From Thuidium tamariscinum (Eukaryota > Streptophyta > Bryopsida > Hypnales > Thuidiaceae), in the NCBI GenBank assembly GCA_947034885.2, contig OX344749.2:5409501-5473500 (forward strand): DNA of 64,000 nt, given 5' to 3'. Below the pieces are notes generated by a model. That model did no database searches, was not told the origin of the DNA, and was given only the letters and a program-made list of their open reading frames with translations. The stretch's first letter is position 1, and the number at the start of each line of letters is the position of its first letter. Shown in pieces: positions 35,092-48,028 of the stretch. Made by a program: the position numbers and the translations under genes.

Positions 35092-36725
35092 AACATAGAA
35101 CAGGATCACAAAACGGAAGAGTAGACATGCTTAGTAGACGAACTGATGTTCAAAAAGACTTGGATAATAAACCTTTATTACGACTAGCAATGCTAGAAAC
35201 ATGTGATCCCATTTGGAATGACACACAAATATTTCAATATATAAGGGAAGCAACTTTGGAGGACAAGAATCTTCAACCACTGTTAACATTTTTTAACAAA
35301 GGATCTGGCCGACCTCCAATTAATATTCGACGCGGTTTCCAAGCCTACAAGTTTAAGGATGGAATGATTTATTATATGAATAAAGTTATGGTGCCTGACA
35401 ATGAAGACCTACAATTCCAAATATTGAGGTCAAGGCATGATGCCCCTTTTGCAGGTCACTTAGGTCGAGCTAAAACTTTGGATTTAGTGACGAGAAATTT
35501 TTATTGGCCGACTTTACGGCGATACGTTCACCGGTATGTGGATGGCTGTGATCTATGCCAGAGATCTAAATCCACACAGCATAGTCGATATGGTCTCCTA
35601 CAACCGATCCCAGGAGGGGAAGCACCATGGAAACAAGTTACAACAGATTTTATTGTTAAATTATCCAAGAGTGCAGGTTTTGATGCTATTATGGTAGTTG
35701 TGGATAAGAACACAAAATTAGCCCATTTTATACCAACAACAGAAGCAATTGACTCCAAGGGTACTACTACCTTATATCTTTGTCATGTGTGGAAACATCA
35801 CGGTGTTCCAAATGAAATAATTTCGGATCGAGGACCGGTATTTGTGTCAAAGTTTATGCGAAGGTTATATGATCTTCTTCGAATTCGCCCTCTTCCTTCC
35901 ACAGCATTTCATCCCCAGACCGACGGCCAAACGGAGCGGGTCAATCAAACTCTCGAACAAATTCTCAAAATTTTTACTACTCGCAGACAAGATGACTGGT
36001 ATGACCTCTTACCTATAGCTGAGTTTGCTTATAACAATTCTCTCCATTCGGCTACAGGATATTCGCCGTTTTATACCACATACGGGTACAATCCCACACT
36101 ATCCTTTACACCAACTACTACCTCCATAGTACCAGCAGCTGAAGAAAGGATCCGTCTCTTACAAGAAGTTCATGAAGACATAAAAATTGCCATTAAGATT
36201 GCAGGAGATCAAGCAAAGAGACATTATGACTGACATGTCCAACAACAACCTCAACTTCATATTGGTGACAAAGTACTTCTCCGACATGACCATATTTCCA
36301 CAACGGCACCCTCTAAAAAATTAGAGCCAAAGTTTTTGGGACCCTTCCCTATTATAGATAAATTATCAGATCTAGTATATCGGCTGCAACTCCCACAAAC
36401 ACTTCGAATTCACAACGTTTTCCATGTATCACTTCTAGAACCATATCGGCAAAATACCATTTCCGCCCGTAAGTAGCAACCTCCACCGCCAGTGGTGACA
36501 CCGGCAGGGGATATTGAATGGGAGGTTCGAAGCATATTAGACTCTTGATTCCGCAGCCGAGGACGTAAACTTCAATACTTAGTCTCTTGGCGAGGATACG
36601 ATCATGATCAAAATTCTTGGGAACCAGCCCACTATTTACAGAACGCTCTAAACGTTGTCAAGAAATTTCATCAACGACACCCTGATGCACCAGGACCACA
36701 ACATCGAACCTCAAAGAGGGGGTAA
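35092..36725 (+). pseudogene. Gypsy pol, 3' part: integrase and chromodomain
   Basis: Zinc-binding HHCC region (GHLGRAK, then CDLCQRSK), core with TTDFIVKL, SDRGPVF and DGQTERVNQ giving D, D and E, then the GPF motif (LGPFPIID) and a C-terminal chromodomain (LQYLVSWRGYDHDQNSWEPA). TGA at 36231-36233, TAG at 36474-36476 and TGA at 36546-36548 interrupt the end; each is one C-to-T change from CGA or CAG. The natural stop at 36723-36725 directly abuts the 3' LTR, and the purine-rich AAAGAGGGGG before it serves as polypurine tract within coding sequence. Confidence 0.9.
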
Positions 36726-37102
36726 TGTTATGACTCCATCATACATCTGGACTGCATGACAACTAAGGCTAGGAGGGGAATTAGAGGAGAACAATTACAC
36801 CTCTCATGCGGTTGTGGAAGTTAGGGTTTAGAATGATCCTAATTTCCTTTAAAGGCCAGTGAGAGGGTCGTGTCTCTCATCTCGCATTCTATTAATATTA
36901 CGAACTGTTGTTGATCCCAGTTTCTCGAGCCACATCGTAAATCCAACCTGTCATCTGATTGATTGAGTGTTATTGCTTAGTGTGAGGGAAGGGAGCCATG
37001 GATCGGGTGACTCCTTGCAGGTTGGATCTTGGAGAAGCAGTGCAGGCAAATTGAACGGTGAAAGCTGGAGCATCGACACGAACTCCGCCGCAGGTTCTGA
37101 CA
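36726..37102 (+). repeat. Gypsy 3' LTR
   Basis: 377 bp, nearly identical to 30922-31298. Confidence 0.95.
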
Positions 37103-37986
37103 AACATGGACACAAGCTCTTCCAGAACCATTGAAATTGAAGACCCTATACATGCGACAAGGGCATAATGACTTGCAAGGAGGGGACACTTTGTAGATTT
37201 GACATACAATAGTGGATTTTGCAGGTAATTCATTTCCTACAACAAAGATAACAGGTGATGGCCCCTCCCACTCACTCTTGTTTTTGTCTCCACCACGCCA
37301 CACTCTAGGACAATCTAGATTCTTGCATATTAGATGCCTAATACAAAAAGAATAGAAAAACTTTAGACCAAAGTCATTAGCAATATTTGTAGTGTGTGTG
37401 TGTGTCTACATGTATTCATCAAACCTTCGATCCATGCCTTCTAATAAACGACCTATAGATGAGGAGGATTGTAATTTGGACAAACCACTAGAGGAAGATG
37501 CCGGTGACAAAAGAGGAGGCAATTCAAAAAGTACATCTCCATTGAATGATTGTAGAAGATGAGGGACAGATTGAACTCAAAGTTCATCTAGGTTCAAGAA
37601 CTTCAACTCATTCCGGGCGTGTGGATGACTTTGCATATCCTTGAAGCACTGAAAGACACTATGAACTTGTGTTGAATTTTGTGTACCTAATGACGGCAAA
37701 GTGCTACCATGAACATCTTGATTCATCACCAAAATAATATCTTCGTCGAACTCAGGTATGGAAGACAACTTTCCAACTCCTTCACTAACAAAAACAACGT
37801 CGTCATTAGAAGACTTGCCAAGATCAATATAGATAGGATCCAAAGGCTCTACTTTGATACGACTTCCTAGAGGTATCTATACTATAGACATTACAATTTC
37901 AAGTGTAACAACATTAGGTGACACTGACCTTACAATACTTGGGGTCCCAAATGTATAATATTTGCTAGAAGGGAGTCTCCATATAT

Positions 37987-38718
37987 GGGTGAATGCAAGA
38001 AACACCTGTACTATTTGTTGCGTTTTACTACAATACTCGTGACTTTTTCTGGAGTACTTTAAAATTAGAAAATTAATTTGAAAAAAATTTGAAAACTATG
38101 AATAATGTATACACCTCTAAGATGAAGGTTTTCAGTGAAGGAAATTGATAGAAAAATTCTTAGTAGGAGAACTTAAAAAGTGCCAAACCTCAAGAAAATA
38201 CATACCTTCACATTTTAATTTGGAAAAAATAATAAAAATAAGTAAATACAAAAAATAATAAGTGTCCATTTGCAACAACTCTATGGAAATGGTCATTCAC
38301 CAAAAAAAACACCAAAATAATATTTTACATGTTTCAAAATTCAAGCAGAAAGAAGCTCACGTTGTAGACTTCCACACCACATAAAAATAAATTTTTTCAA
38401 AATCTCTCACGTGGAGAGATGTAAATCTACTAGAAGACCATTTCATTAAAATTTCATCTCAAAATCAGTAAAAAAAAGGTACTCTTTAGTACTAAAAACC
38501 TCCAAATTGTCATTTGTGACATTTAATCACTAATACTATTTTAGTATTAAAATATTTTTGAAAATTATGAAAAAATTATGTAACGTGTATGATAGTCATG
38601 AGTACCTCTTTTAGAAATCTTGAGTCATTTCAAGAAAAAATGCAAAAGTTATGGCCAAAAAATAGATCAGCATCTAGGTTGTGACGGAAAATAGTACAAG
38701 TGTTTCTTGCATTCACCC
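37987..38718. mobile_element. 4-bp-TSD TIR family, copy C
   Basis: 732 bp from GGGTGAATGCAAGAAACACC to the inverted GGTGT..CTTGCATTCACCC-type end, with ATAT on both sides (37983-37986, 38719-38722). Inserted in the MULE-like gene. No coding capacity. Confidence 0.85.
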
Positions 38719-39374
38719 ATATCTCCTTCCTCACTCTTAATCTTCAGTTGCATGATAGTTGACACAAATTGTCGTCCTTCGGAATCAAGTATCTCTTCTT
38801 CCATCCACAAAGACAACAAGTCGAGTTTGAACCTTACACTAAGAATCAATGTAAATACACATACTACACCATCATCATTGCAAGGAAATGATATTGGAAT
38901 GCTTGACCCATCACCACAAACAAACGCCATGTCCATATTGGCATGTGCATACAGTCTACAAATTTTTGCTCATGGTCTTTACTTGCATGGTAACATTTGA
39001 AAGCTTGTTGATTTGTAGTAGGAGGTAGAAGGCTTTGAAGTAGTTGATTTTGAGAGTAGCCGTTTTTGGCTATTGGCTTTTAGTGATTTGAAATTTGAAT
39101 TTGGAAAGGCTTACATTAAAGGATTTCAAATTTGGCCAACAAACTAAATTCTTGTATTTGAATTACCAATAGATGATCCTCGGTTAAATTATAAATTTTA
39201 AATAGTATCACATGCAGAAGATAGAGGCACATTTAAAGTTAGGAAATGGAGGCTCCTTTATTGTAGGGATGACATGTTCAAATATAGGAACAATTATGAG
39301 GTAGGTGAGTGAAGAAGGAATGATCTTAGTGATCGTTGATGTCGTCGTAAATATATGTCCTTCCATTTGATTGA

Positions 39375-39848
39375 ATGAAAATGCATTCATCAAACTTTGA
39401 GAATGCTATGTATAGGCGAGATAGCAAAGTTGATACTAGATTCAGAAGTAGAATTAGTTTTTTTCATTTTGCAGGGATGCCAAAGGATTTCAATAGGAAG
39501 AGACGTAAGGCGGGTCTTTTATTTTCTAGTAAGAAGCAATTAGAGAAATTGAGGATGGTTTGATATTTGCAAAAAGTCAATGGAGGTGATATGAGTAGTA
39601 CTATTTGGCCTTGTTGTATGAAGATGATCGAATCAAAGTTGGACATATTCGAAGTTGGAGATGATTCTATACAAACTATAGAAGGAGCGAAGGTTGCTAA
39701 GCTTGATAGCGTGGATGAAATTGAAGACGGTGTGCATCAATCAAGTGCACTTGTAGACATTATGCTGCTTGAAAGTATAAAGTTGGTAAGTTCATCTATT
39801 TTTTTGATAGAAGATGATTCATTAGAAATTGAGAAGGTGAACAATTGA
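39375..39848 (+). CDS. Unrecognised frame with probable intron acceptor and one in-frame TGA
   Basis: A TTTTTTCATTTTGCAG acceptor ends at about 39473, followed by an open frame (GMPKDFNRKRRKAGLLFSS..) to 39848, broken once by TGA at 39561-39563. The predicted protein is basic first and acidic later (DSVDEIEDGVH). Divergent to the MULE-like gene that starts at 38936, so it may be a second gene of that element. No domain recognised; possibly a pseudogene. Confidence 0.3.
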
Positions 39849-42364
39849 ATTTATATGATTTTTTTTCTTAGAGGTATATTTAGAACAAAACATCATATTG
39901 TGTATTTCAAGAAGACAATTCCAATGGTATATAGCATGTAAAAAACGGAGTTTTTTTGAACATTCTACGGCCTAAAAACGAATTCAGCATATAGGAATCT
40001 TTTCTGAAATCTTCCGGATCAGTTGATTTTTTGACCAAATCTTGCCCGCTTAGTTTTTAGAGAAGTTTTCTGATTTTTGTAAAATCGCTTGTGCGTCCAA
40101 AAAATCTAGAAAAAATTAGAGTGAGTGTTAAGGTTATAATCTATGTATAGAAAAATTTTGGATCCAAAATCTTCAAAATCATAGATGTTATTTAGGAGAT
40201 TCTCTTGCCCTAAATCTACCAATTTTGTACTCTTTTTTCTTTTTTTCTTTTTTCTATTTTCCAGTTAAATGACTCAAGTCTATGTCCTTCATTACTTCCT
40301 TGAGCTTTTATTGTAAATTACTACACTTTGCTTAGTTACAAGCATTATGGTAATTCTTCATGATTTTATATGGCTTAGAAGTTGTTTACTATAGCATATA
40401 TGTCTATTTTTTCAAACTCCTATACCCCTATTATACTTATTTCTAGTTATCATGTCTTTGTCATATATATATATATTTTTCTAATTTCATGATCATGAAA
40501 ATATGAATAGCTCATTTTGATGCTAAGAAAATAAATTATTGTTAGTTGATGCATGGTTATACTGCCTCTTATGGTTGTTAATAAAACATGCTTTCTTCTA
40601 CCACATGACATGCCAACTGGTACATTTATTTTTGTCCTTATAGTGACTGTTCAACTTCAGCCTCCAAATTCCAATAGCCCCCATTTCTCATATTGATGGG
40701 CTTTACATGTGTTACATGGTACACTCACATCAACTTATTGATGAGCCATACCAAAATTACTAACTTGTTAGCTCCTTAATGACTGACTTGGTGGCTATTT
40801 CCTGAATATGCCTTGATGATATTAAAATTAGCCTAAGGCACCTTGTACACTACCATGTGAATATTTAAACATTGGGCTTATAAGGTAAACTTCCTCTCTC
40901 TTCAATTGGGTAATTGGACTGAGTAACCAACTCTCAATTTGCACTGGCTCATTCCACTGGCTCATATTTCAACCACTAACTGGTTCAGTGGCCAATGGTT
41001 CTTTTTTTATGCTGACTTGAGTGAGCTCTCTCCATTTTGCAATAACTTTTTGAGAATTCTATTTCACTGTTGAAAGAGTGCATTAGCACAGTGAGGGCTG
41101 ATTTCACTGAGGCAAAAGGAGTTACAGACATGGCTAATACACAATCTTCTTCTTCTAGCTAAGTTCTACCTGGTTTTTGATTACTTGCATTATTGTTGGA
41201 CTAATTGATGATTTCTATATATTTTTCTTGTGAAAAGGATAGCAGCTGATTGTAGGCTATAGACACTTGGTGCAACCTCACTAACAATACTTTGTGTGGT
41301 TTGTTTTTGGACGGGCATAGGTGAGGCCCACATCCTCTTGAAGATACATGGAGATGATATTTTGAAAATTACTCCATCTTGGTCCTAGTCTATAAAAGAA
41401 AAAAAGTTGGTATAAATTGTCATGTTTACTAGAGAAAGTATTACTTCTCTTTAAGCATATACTTGATGTTTTCCTTCCAAAAATTGATATTGTCCTTGAT
41501 AGTTATTGATATGGACACATAGCAAACTTTTACATATGTTAGTGGGTAGTTTTATTCCCACTCCATGTCTTTGATTAAAGGTGATTTGATGTTTACAATA
41601 GTACACAAGCTACTATTGAATCAGCTTGTGGCATAGACTTGATTATAATGTAGATTGGCAATGGAATAAGATAAAGCCAGAGATGTGCTCTTTCTAGAGA
41701 TGTTCCAGAAGTTGTTGTTTTTCCAAGATCAGTGCAGCGTACAGTCGCACACATCGTAGGGTTTGCTCTCTTCCACACTTTCCTTGTTTTCTTTGTGTAT
41801 TGTGTTGTACATTGTTTGAATGTTCTTTTGCAATGAACTTACAAAGCGCAACAATGTGAAAGGATGGAAAGGCGCTTCAAGAGGGCAATAAGGATGGCGT
41901 GGGCGGTGAGGGTGTACTCAATTGTATCGAAGGTGTCCACACTCTGGAAATTGAAGCCACCAAAACACCATAGTAGACTTTGGATCTTAGGGCTATTTTG
42001 CCAAAATTGTATGTTTTGGAATGCATTTGGAGCAATTTGCTCTTTGTTGTTTGTATTTTTTAAATCTTCTTTCAACAGGTCTTGGGGTCTTCTTTGGAGA
42101 GCCTTGCTTTTTTTATGATGATTTGAAATTTGGTTACTCACTAGTTATCATGTATTTTCGTGAGTTTTTTGAAAATTTATTAATACTAACAAGTTTTTGT
42201 GTCTTCAATTTTGTTTTTTGGATAACAATTGACAAATCTGTACAGGAATTTGCAACTCTAGTTGAAGAAAAAAACCCTCAAGTTTGTGCTAACTAGTTTA
42301 TTTGACCTTTATAATGTATCCAATATCTTTAATTTTGTAAGGACAGAGAGGCCAAAAGTTGTCG
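39849..42364. other. AT-rich DNA without recognisable genes
   Basis: Includes a short (AT)n run near 40468. A stretch at 40900-41000 repeats CACTGGCTCA/CTGGTTCAGTGG-like phrases. Frames at 41839-42296 lack domains. Confidence 0.4.
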
Positions 42365-42876
42365 AGTGAATGGCTTTTCTTGATCATTGAAGGAATGAAG
42401 AACGCACTTATCTAGTCCAAAAATCACATCATTTTTTAGTCTCTCCCATGGTCAGAGGTCAACATCCTTGGAACTAGATTCAAGAATATTGAAACTATTT
42501 ACACAATACTTGAAAGTTGTGTTTCCTTCTAATTCTCTCATTTGCTTAACCCTAGAATGCCAATTTGGTCACGGTAAGAATCATAATTTTTAATATCAAA
42601 AAAATTATTTGCAAAGAAAGCACAATACAACCCTTGCCAATGATTAAACTACTATACAAGACTTGCCCTTTTCACTCTAAATTCCAAGGATGAACAAATG
42701 CAACTCCTTTTGTCTTACATACAAGGATTCTCTGTCATCCATGAGAGGCTACCGCGACCATACAGATTCAAGGGTGCCAATTTCAGAATCCATGCCAACG
42801 AATTTTGGAAAGCAAGCGTAAGATAGATGCAGAAAAGGAATTGAAGGAAGCTAGAAAGAAGAGCATGGATCTTTAG

Positions 42877-43042
42877 TGTTAGATACTTATACTGTATCAG
42901 TTAGTACATTATCCGTATAGTGTAGATATACAACACCTTTTACTAAAAGGTTTGACTGATCATGGGAATTACCTCTACGGTCTATATAATGTAATCTGCA
43001 CTTTATTTTATCAATATATATATTATTATTATATTTTCTACA
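42877..43042 (+). repeat. Copia 5' LTR
   Basis: TGTTAGATAC..TTTTCTACA, with a hairpin-forming CCTTTTACTAAAAGG in the middle. Confidence 0.95.
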
Positions 43043-43043
43043 T

Positions 43044-43055
43044 AGTATCAGAGCT
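43044..43055 (+). other. Copia primer-binding site (initiator tRNA-Met type)
   Basis: AGTATCAGAGC follows the LTR and is the usual TGGTATCAGAGC with a changed first G. Confidence 0.75.
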
Positions 43056-43092
43056 AAGTTAAAAACATCCTCATGAAATATTTTTATTCCTC

Positions 43093-43853
43093 ATGAAGTT
43101 TGAAAATCATATAGTGCCACATGTACAATCTTGTTCCACAACACATCAAGTATGGACAACATTAACAAGTATATTTGAATCACAAGATGTGATTACAAAA
43201 ATGCATTTTAAATATATGTTATATAATCTCAAGATGAAAAAAAATGAGAATGTTATAAAACATGTTCATAAATTTAAATCGTATCTCCAACAACTTCTAG
43301 CAGCAAGATTAACAATCCAAAATGACGAGGCAATTCTTACCTTGATGCGAAGCTTGCCTCCAAGTTATGCCACTTTCATTTGTTCCTATAGGAGACAATA
43401 AGGAATTACATTACAAATGTTAATTATTGATTTGATACAAAAAAAAACTTTGATGAAAGACATAGGTTCTACATCAGAAAGTACTTTAGCTCTTTACGTG
43501 GGAAAAAAATTCTCAAATAATGGAAAGAAGCCTTATTTTAATAAAAACTTTAAGAAGTTTTCAAATCCAAAAGCTGAAAGTAGCTTTAAACCCTATGAGA
43601 AAAAGGAATTCAACACTATTAAAAAGTGTTTTTATTGTAAAAAATTAGGACATGTTATTAAGGATTGTAGAATCCGAATAGCTTCTGAAAAAGGAACTAA
43701 ACAAACAAATATTGTCACCAAACCTCAAAAATTGTATGTGGTTGCCTTGACAATAAAGGAAGAATCTACCTCTACATGGTATGTAGATTCCAGAGCCACA
43801 CAACATATGTGTTATGAAAAAGAAGCTTTTACAAATTATGAACAATATGAAAA
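43093..43853 (+). pseudogene. Copia gag and start of protease
   Basis: Gag of the UBN2 type (TTHQVWTTLTSIFESQD, LTLMRSLPPSY), zinc knuckle CFYCKKLGHVIKDC, then the protease active site as VDSRAT where DSGA(S/T) is usual (Gly to Arg, a G-to-A change). TAA at 43399-43401 interrupts gag and is one C-to-T change from CAA. The frame is cut by insertion of copy D. Confidence 0.9.
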
Positions 43854-44576
43854 GGGTGATTGCAAGAAACACCTGTCCTATTTGTTGCGTTTGGCTGATT
43901 TTTTCGGGAGTACTTTAAAATTAGAAAATTAATTTGAAAAAAATTTGAAAAATATGAATAGTGTATATACCTCTAAGATGAAGGTTTTCACCGAAGGAAA
44001 TGGATAGAAAAATTCTCTAAGTAGGAGAACTTGAAAAGTGCCAAACCTCCAGAAAATACATACCTTCATGTTTTAATTAGGGAAAAATAGTAAAAACAGA
44101 TATTTTCAAAAAATAAAAAGTGGAAATTTGCAACAACTTTATGGAGATGGTCATTCACAAAAAAAAACACCAAAATAATATTTTATATGTTTCAAAATAC
44201 ATGCAGAAGGGAGCTCACTTTGTAGACCTCCACACCTCACAAAATTAACTTTTTAAGAAAATCCTTCCCTGGAAAGCTAGAAGTCTATTAGAAGACCATC
44301 TCATCCAAATTTCATGTTAAAATCATTAAAAAAAGGTATAGCTCAGGTATTGAAAACCCCCAAACTGCCAAGTGTGACATCCAATCGGGGTCTATTTTTG
44401 GATAGTAAACTATTTTTGAAAATTATGAAAAAATTATGGAAGGTTTATGATAGTTATGAGTACCTTCCCTACAAATCTTGAGTCAATCGGAGCTAAAACA
44501 CAAAAGTTATGGCCAAAAAACAAATCAGAATGCGACGTGTGACACAAAATAGGACAAGTGTTTCTTGCAATCACCC
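43854..44576. mobile_element. 4-bp-TSD TIR family, copy D, inside copia
   Basis: 723 bp, GGGTGATTGCAAGAAACACC to the inverted GTTTCTTGCAATCACCC. AAAA on both sides (43850-43853, 44577-44580). A 4-bp duplication is the length that leaves the copia frame in register on either side, which supports a 4-bp rather than a 3-bp duplication. Confidence 0.9.
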
Positions 44577-47500
44577 AAAACCAACAAGTTGTTTATTTAG
44601 GAGATGACATGACATCCTACAAAATTCAAGGGCAAGGTGATGTCACAATTAAACTTCTAAATGGTATGGAGAGAATCATACCTGATATACTTTATATCCC
44701 CGGACTTGCAAAGAATTTATTTTCAGCTAAACAATTAGATGCAGCTGGAGGAGAAATTCGAATAAAGTCAAGGAATTCAACATTATTCAATAAATTAGGA
44801 CATGTAATTGCTAAGTGCACATTACATAATGATCTATTTAAATTAGGTGATACAATAATCCCTAATCCAAAAATAGTTGCTTTACCAACTACTTCAAACT
44901 TACATAAAGCTGAATTGTGGCATCTTAGACTAGGTCACATCAATCAAAAGAGGCTGAAACAACTTCAATCAATATCAATAGGCATGAGTAATTTTCCTAC
45001 ACAAGAAATGTTTTTCTATAAATCTTGTATTGAAGGAAAACAACACAAACAAAAATTTCCTAAGTTAGGGTCACAAAGATCTAACGAAATATTGGGCCTA
45101 GTACATTCTAACATATGTGGTCCAATGCAAATAAAGACACATACAGTTTTTTGATATTTCATTACATTCATAGATGATTTGTCTCGATACTGCTATGTTT
45201 ATCTCATGAGACAAAAATCTGAAGCCCTAGATAAATTTATATATTACAAAAACTTTGTAGAGAAAGAAACTAATCAGAAAGTCAAAATACTAAGGTCTGA
45301 TAGAGGAGGGGAATATAATTCTAGAGATTTTGATAATTATTTTTTGTTCTAAAGAAGGAATTAAAAAAGAGTTTACAACAGCCTACACACCACAACAAAA
45401 TGGTGTGTCTGAGAGGAAGAATAGGACCCTAGTAGGGGCAGTTTTAGCAATGTTATCACATGCTAAACTTCCCAAAGTATTTTGGGGTGAAGCCATTATA
45501 ACTACTAATTACCTTCAAAATAGGTCTCCAACAAAAGCTATTTCAGAAAATTCCACACCTTATGAATTATGGTTTGGACGACAACCAAACTTATCTTATC
45601 TAAAAAGTTTTGGAAGTAAAGCACAAGTTTTAATTCCAAAAGAAACAAGACAAAAATTGGATTCACATTCTATTGAAACAATATTTCTTGGTTATAGTGA
45701 ACAATCCAAAGCCTATCATCTTATGAATACTTCTAATCAAAAGATTATCATATCTAGAGATGTTTTGTTTAACGAAAATATTCATATTGACCAAAATATT
45801 GATATTCAAGAAGATCAACTAGAATTAATAAATTTTAGTCTATTTCAACATCCTACAATTTCTAATAATCTCCCATCATTGTTCCCACCTATAAATGAAT
45901 AACTAAATCAACAACCAAATCAACAACTTGTACAATCAAATCAAGATGAATTACAAAACCAAACTAGTGTCATGGATATTCCCAATCCACCTCCACCATC
46001 TCATGATGATTTATAAGACTTATTTTCACAACTTTCATTAGAAAATAAAGGACCAGAATTACCTTATGAAGAACTTGAAGGTACTTCCAATATTGACAAC
46101 CCGAATCTTCCTCCCAACTCTTCTTGACCTGTAAGAAAAACCAAGCCACCCAAACGCTTAATTGAATCTATTCAAGCTCAACCTCTACCTAAAAGGCCTT
46201 GTCCTTATCATCAAAGAAAACATCAAGCCAATGTGGCATTTACTTCAGTAACCCAAGATACATTACATGATGCATTAGATAGAAAAGACGCCAAAGAATG
46301 GCAAGCTGCTGTAAATGGAGAATTTAATTCATTATTAAAAAATAAAACTTGGAAACTAACTCAACTTCCTTCCAAAAGAACTCCCGTCACTTGTAAATGG
46401 GTTTTCAAAATCAAAACCGATGCACATAGCAACATAGTCAAATACAAGGCTCGACTTGTGGCTAGAGGTTTTACACAAATTAAAGGAGTTGACTATATGG
46501 AAACTTTTTCTCCAGTTGTTAAACTTAATTCAGTTAAATTCTTATTAGCATTATCTGCTCAATTTGACTTAGAGCTACATCAATTAGATGTAAAAACAAC
46601 TTTTCTATATGGCAATTTATAAGAGGAAATTTACATGCATCTTCCAGAAGGATTAGAGGATTATTTAAAATCATTTTCCCCTAATTTTTACCTAGACCCA
46701 ACATTAGTTTGTTTACTTTTAAAATCATTATATGGTCTGAAGCAATTATCTAGACAATGGTATCAACAAATTGACCAATTCTTACTTTTACATGGATTCA
46801 TTTGACTCATTTCTGATGCAAACATTTACATGCAAAGAGATAACTCTAATGGTTTCTTGATATTAACCATTTATGTAGATGACTGTATTTTAGCAAGTAA
46901 CAAAATTTCTCTTATATTGAGAACCTTAAACAAACTCTTCAAAAGGAATTTGACATGTCAGATGATGGAGAGATCCATTATATACTGGGAAATACTATTA
47001 TACAGAATTGGAAAGAAGACTGGCTGATGATACATCAGCAAAACTACTTAATTTCTAAACTTGAAGAATATAATATGTTGCAATGTAATCCATTACGTAC
47101 GCCTATGCCGTCTGGTGTACGACTTAGGAAAGATGACTGTCCTGTAACACTCAAAGAACAAACTCTGAGACAAGCATATCCGTATTCAAATATTGTTGGA
47201 AGTCTAATGTTTGCTATTATTAATTCCCGATCAGATTGTGCTTATGCGGTCTGTAGTTTAGCACAATACCTTTCTAACCCAGGTAATAGTCACATTCAAA
47301 CTTTGAAACACACTTTGAGATATATAAAAGGCACACTTTCCTATGGTATTAAATAGCAAAAACAAGCCCATGGTGACATCTTATATAGTTTTTCTGATGC
47401 TGATTGGACTGGAGACAAGGACATCAAACGATCCACCTCCGGATATTGCTTTATTTTAGCTGGTGGTGTCATTTCCTAAGGCAATAAAAAACAAACATCA

Positions 47501-48028
47501 GTTGCTTTATCTTCTACTGAATCCGAATATATGGCATTATCAAAAGCAACAGTTGAAGCTATATGGTTAAGACATTTACTAAGTGAATTAGGTTTTTCAC
47601 AACTACATCCTACCATAATTTACTCAGACAGTCAAAGTGCTATAGCTTTAAGCCAAAATCCTAAATATCATTCCCGTAGCAAGTATGTGGATACTCAATA
47701 CCATTTTACACAAGAAAAGATACTTGACAAAGAAATTCAGCTATTTCATGTTCCAACCTCTGATATGACAGCTGATGTATTAATCAAATCCTTACCTCAA
47801 GAAAAACATCATCAATGTATGGATAAATTAGGTATGTGCATCATACCTCAACAACATGATCAAAACCGCCCTAAACTTCAAGCTTTAGTGACTTATGTAT
47901 CATTCCCTAAATATAAAAACCATCACTTTGATTTATGTAGGAGCCCACCTCAGTTATGTGGGAGCCCATCTACCAAGTGTATTTATTGTTCTTCTATATC
48001 ATTTGATAACTTTCTTGACCCATTTTAA
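44577..48028 (+). pseudogene. Copia pol: integrase, reverse transcriptase, RNase H
   Basis: Pre-integrase (LWHLRLGHINQKRL), integrase core (first Asp now Asn in HSNICGPM, then RSDRGGEY and TPQQNGVSERKN), RT (CKWVFKIKTDAHSN, YVDDCILAS) and RNase H (DADWTGDKDIKRSTSGYC, then DSQSAIALSQNPKYH). Frames are broken by a TGA near 45153, a frameshift near 45330, and TAA/TGA/TAG codons near 45900, 46015, 46125, 46620, 46804, 47354 and 47477. Nearly all are single C-to-T or G-to-A changes. Confidence 0.9.

Larger units (their letters stand above)
30922..37102 (+). mobile_element. Ty3/gypsy chromovirus, young full-length insertion
   Basis: 377-bp LTRs (TG..CA) at both ends, 5-bp target duplication AACAT (30917-30921 and 37103-37107), and domain order gag, protease, RT, RNase H, integrase, chromodomain. 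LTRs differ at 2 of 377 sites. The internal frames carry six C-to-T type stops, a frame change between gag and protease and a CACTA MITE (34854-35091), so it is now non-autonomous. Confidence 0.95.
29143..38936 (-). pseudogene. MULE-like transposase gene, decayed and split by a gypsy and a TIR element
   Basis: Minus-strand coding pieces lie at 38936-38719, 37982-37108 and 30916-29143, on either side of the C element (37987-38718) and the gypsy (30922-37102). Across the gypsy target site the frame joins exactly within a zinc-finger-like segment (CPCRMY before, then CVHV and GYHKHPIGRGVCR), like the N-terminal finger of Mutator-type/FLYWCH proteins. Later pieces include FDHVKRVKEWTMMAA, a GFMANNAMAN stretch where an acidic residue would be expected, and SCNLAETMHNKW. 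Several in-frame stops (TAG, TGA) and probable introns are present. Assignment to MULE is tentative; that it is a DNA-transposon protein is more secure. No terminal inverted repeats were found. Confidence 0.5.

Noticed and set aside
30922-37102. Endogenous pararetrovirus or viral insertion
   Set aside because: LTRs, target duplication, integrase and chromodomain identify a chromovirus retrotransposon; no movement protein or envelope-like frame.
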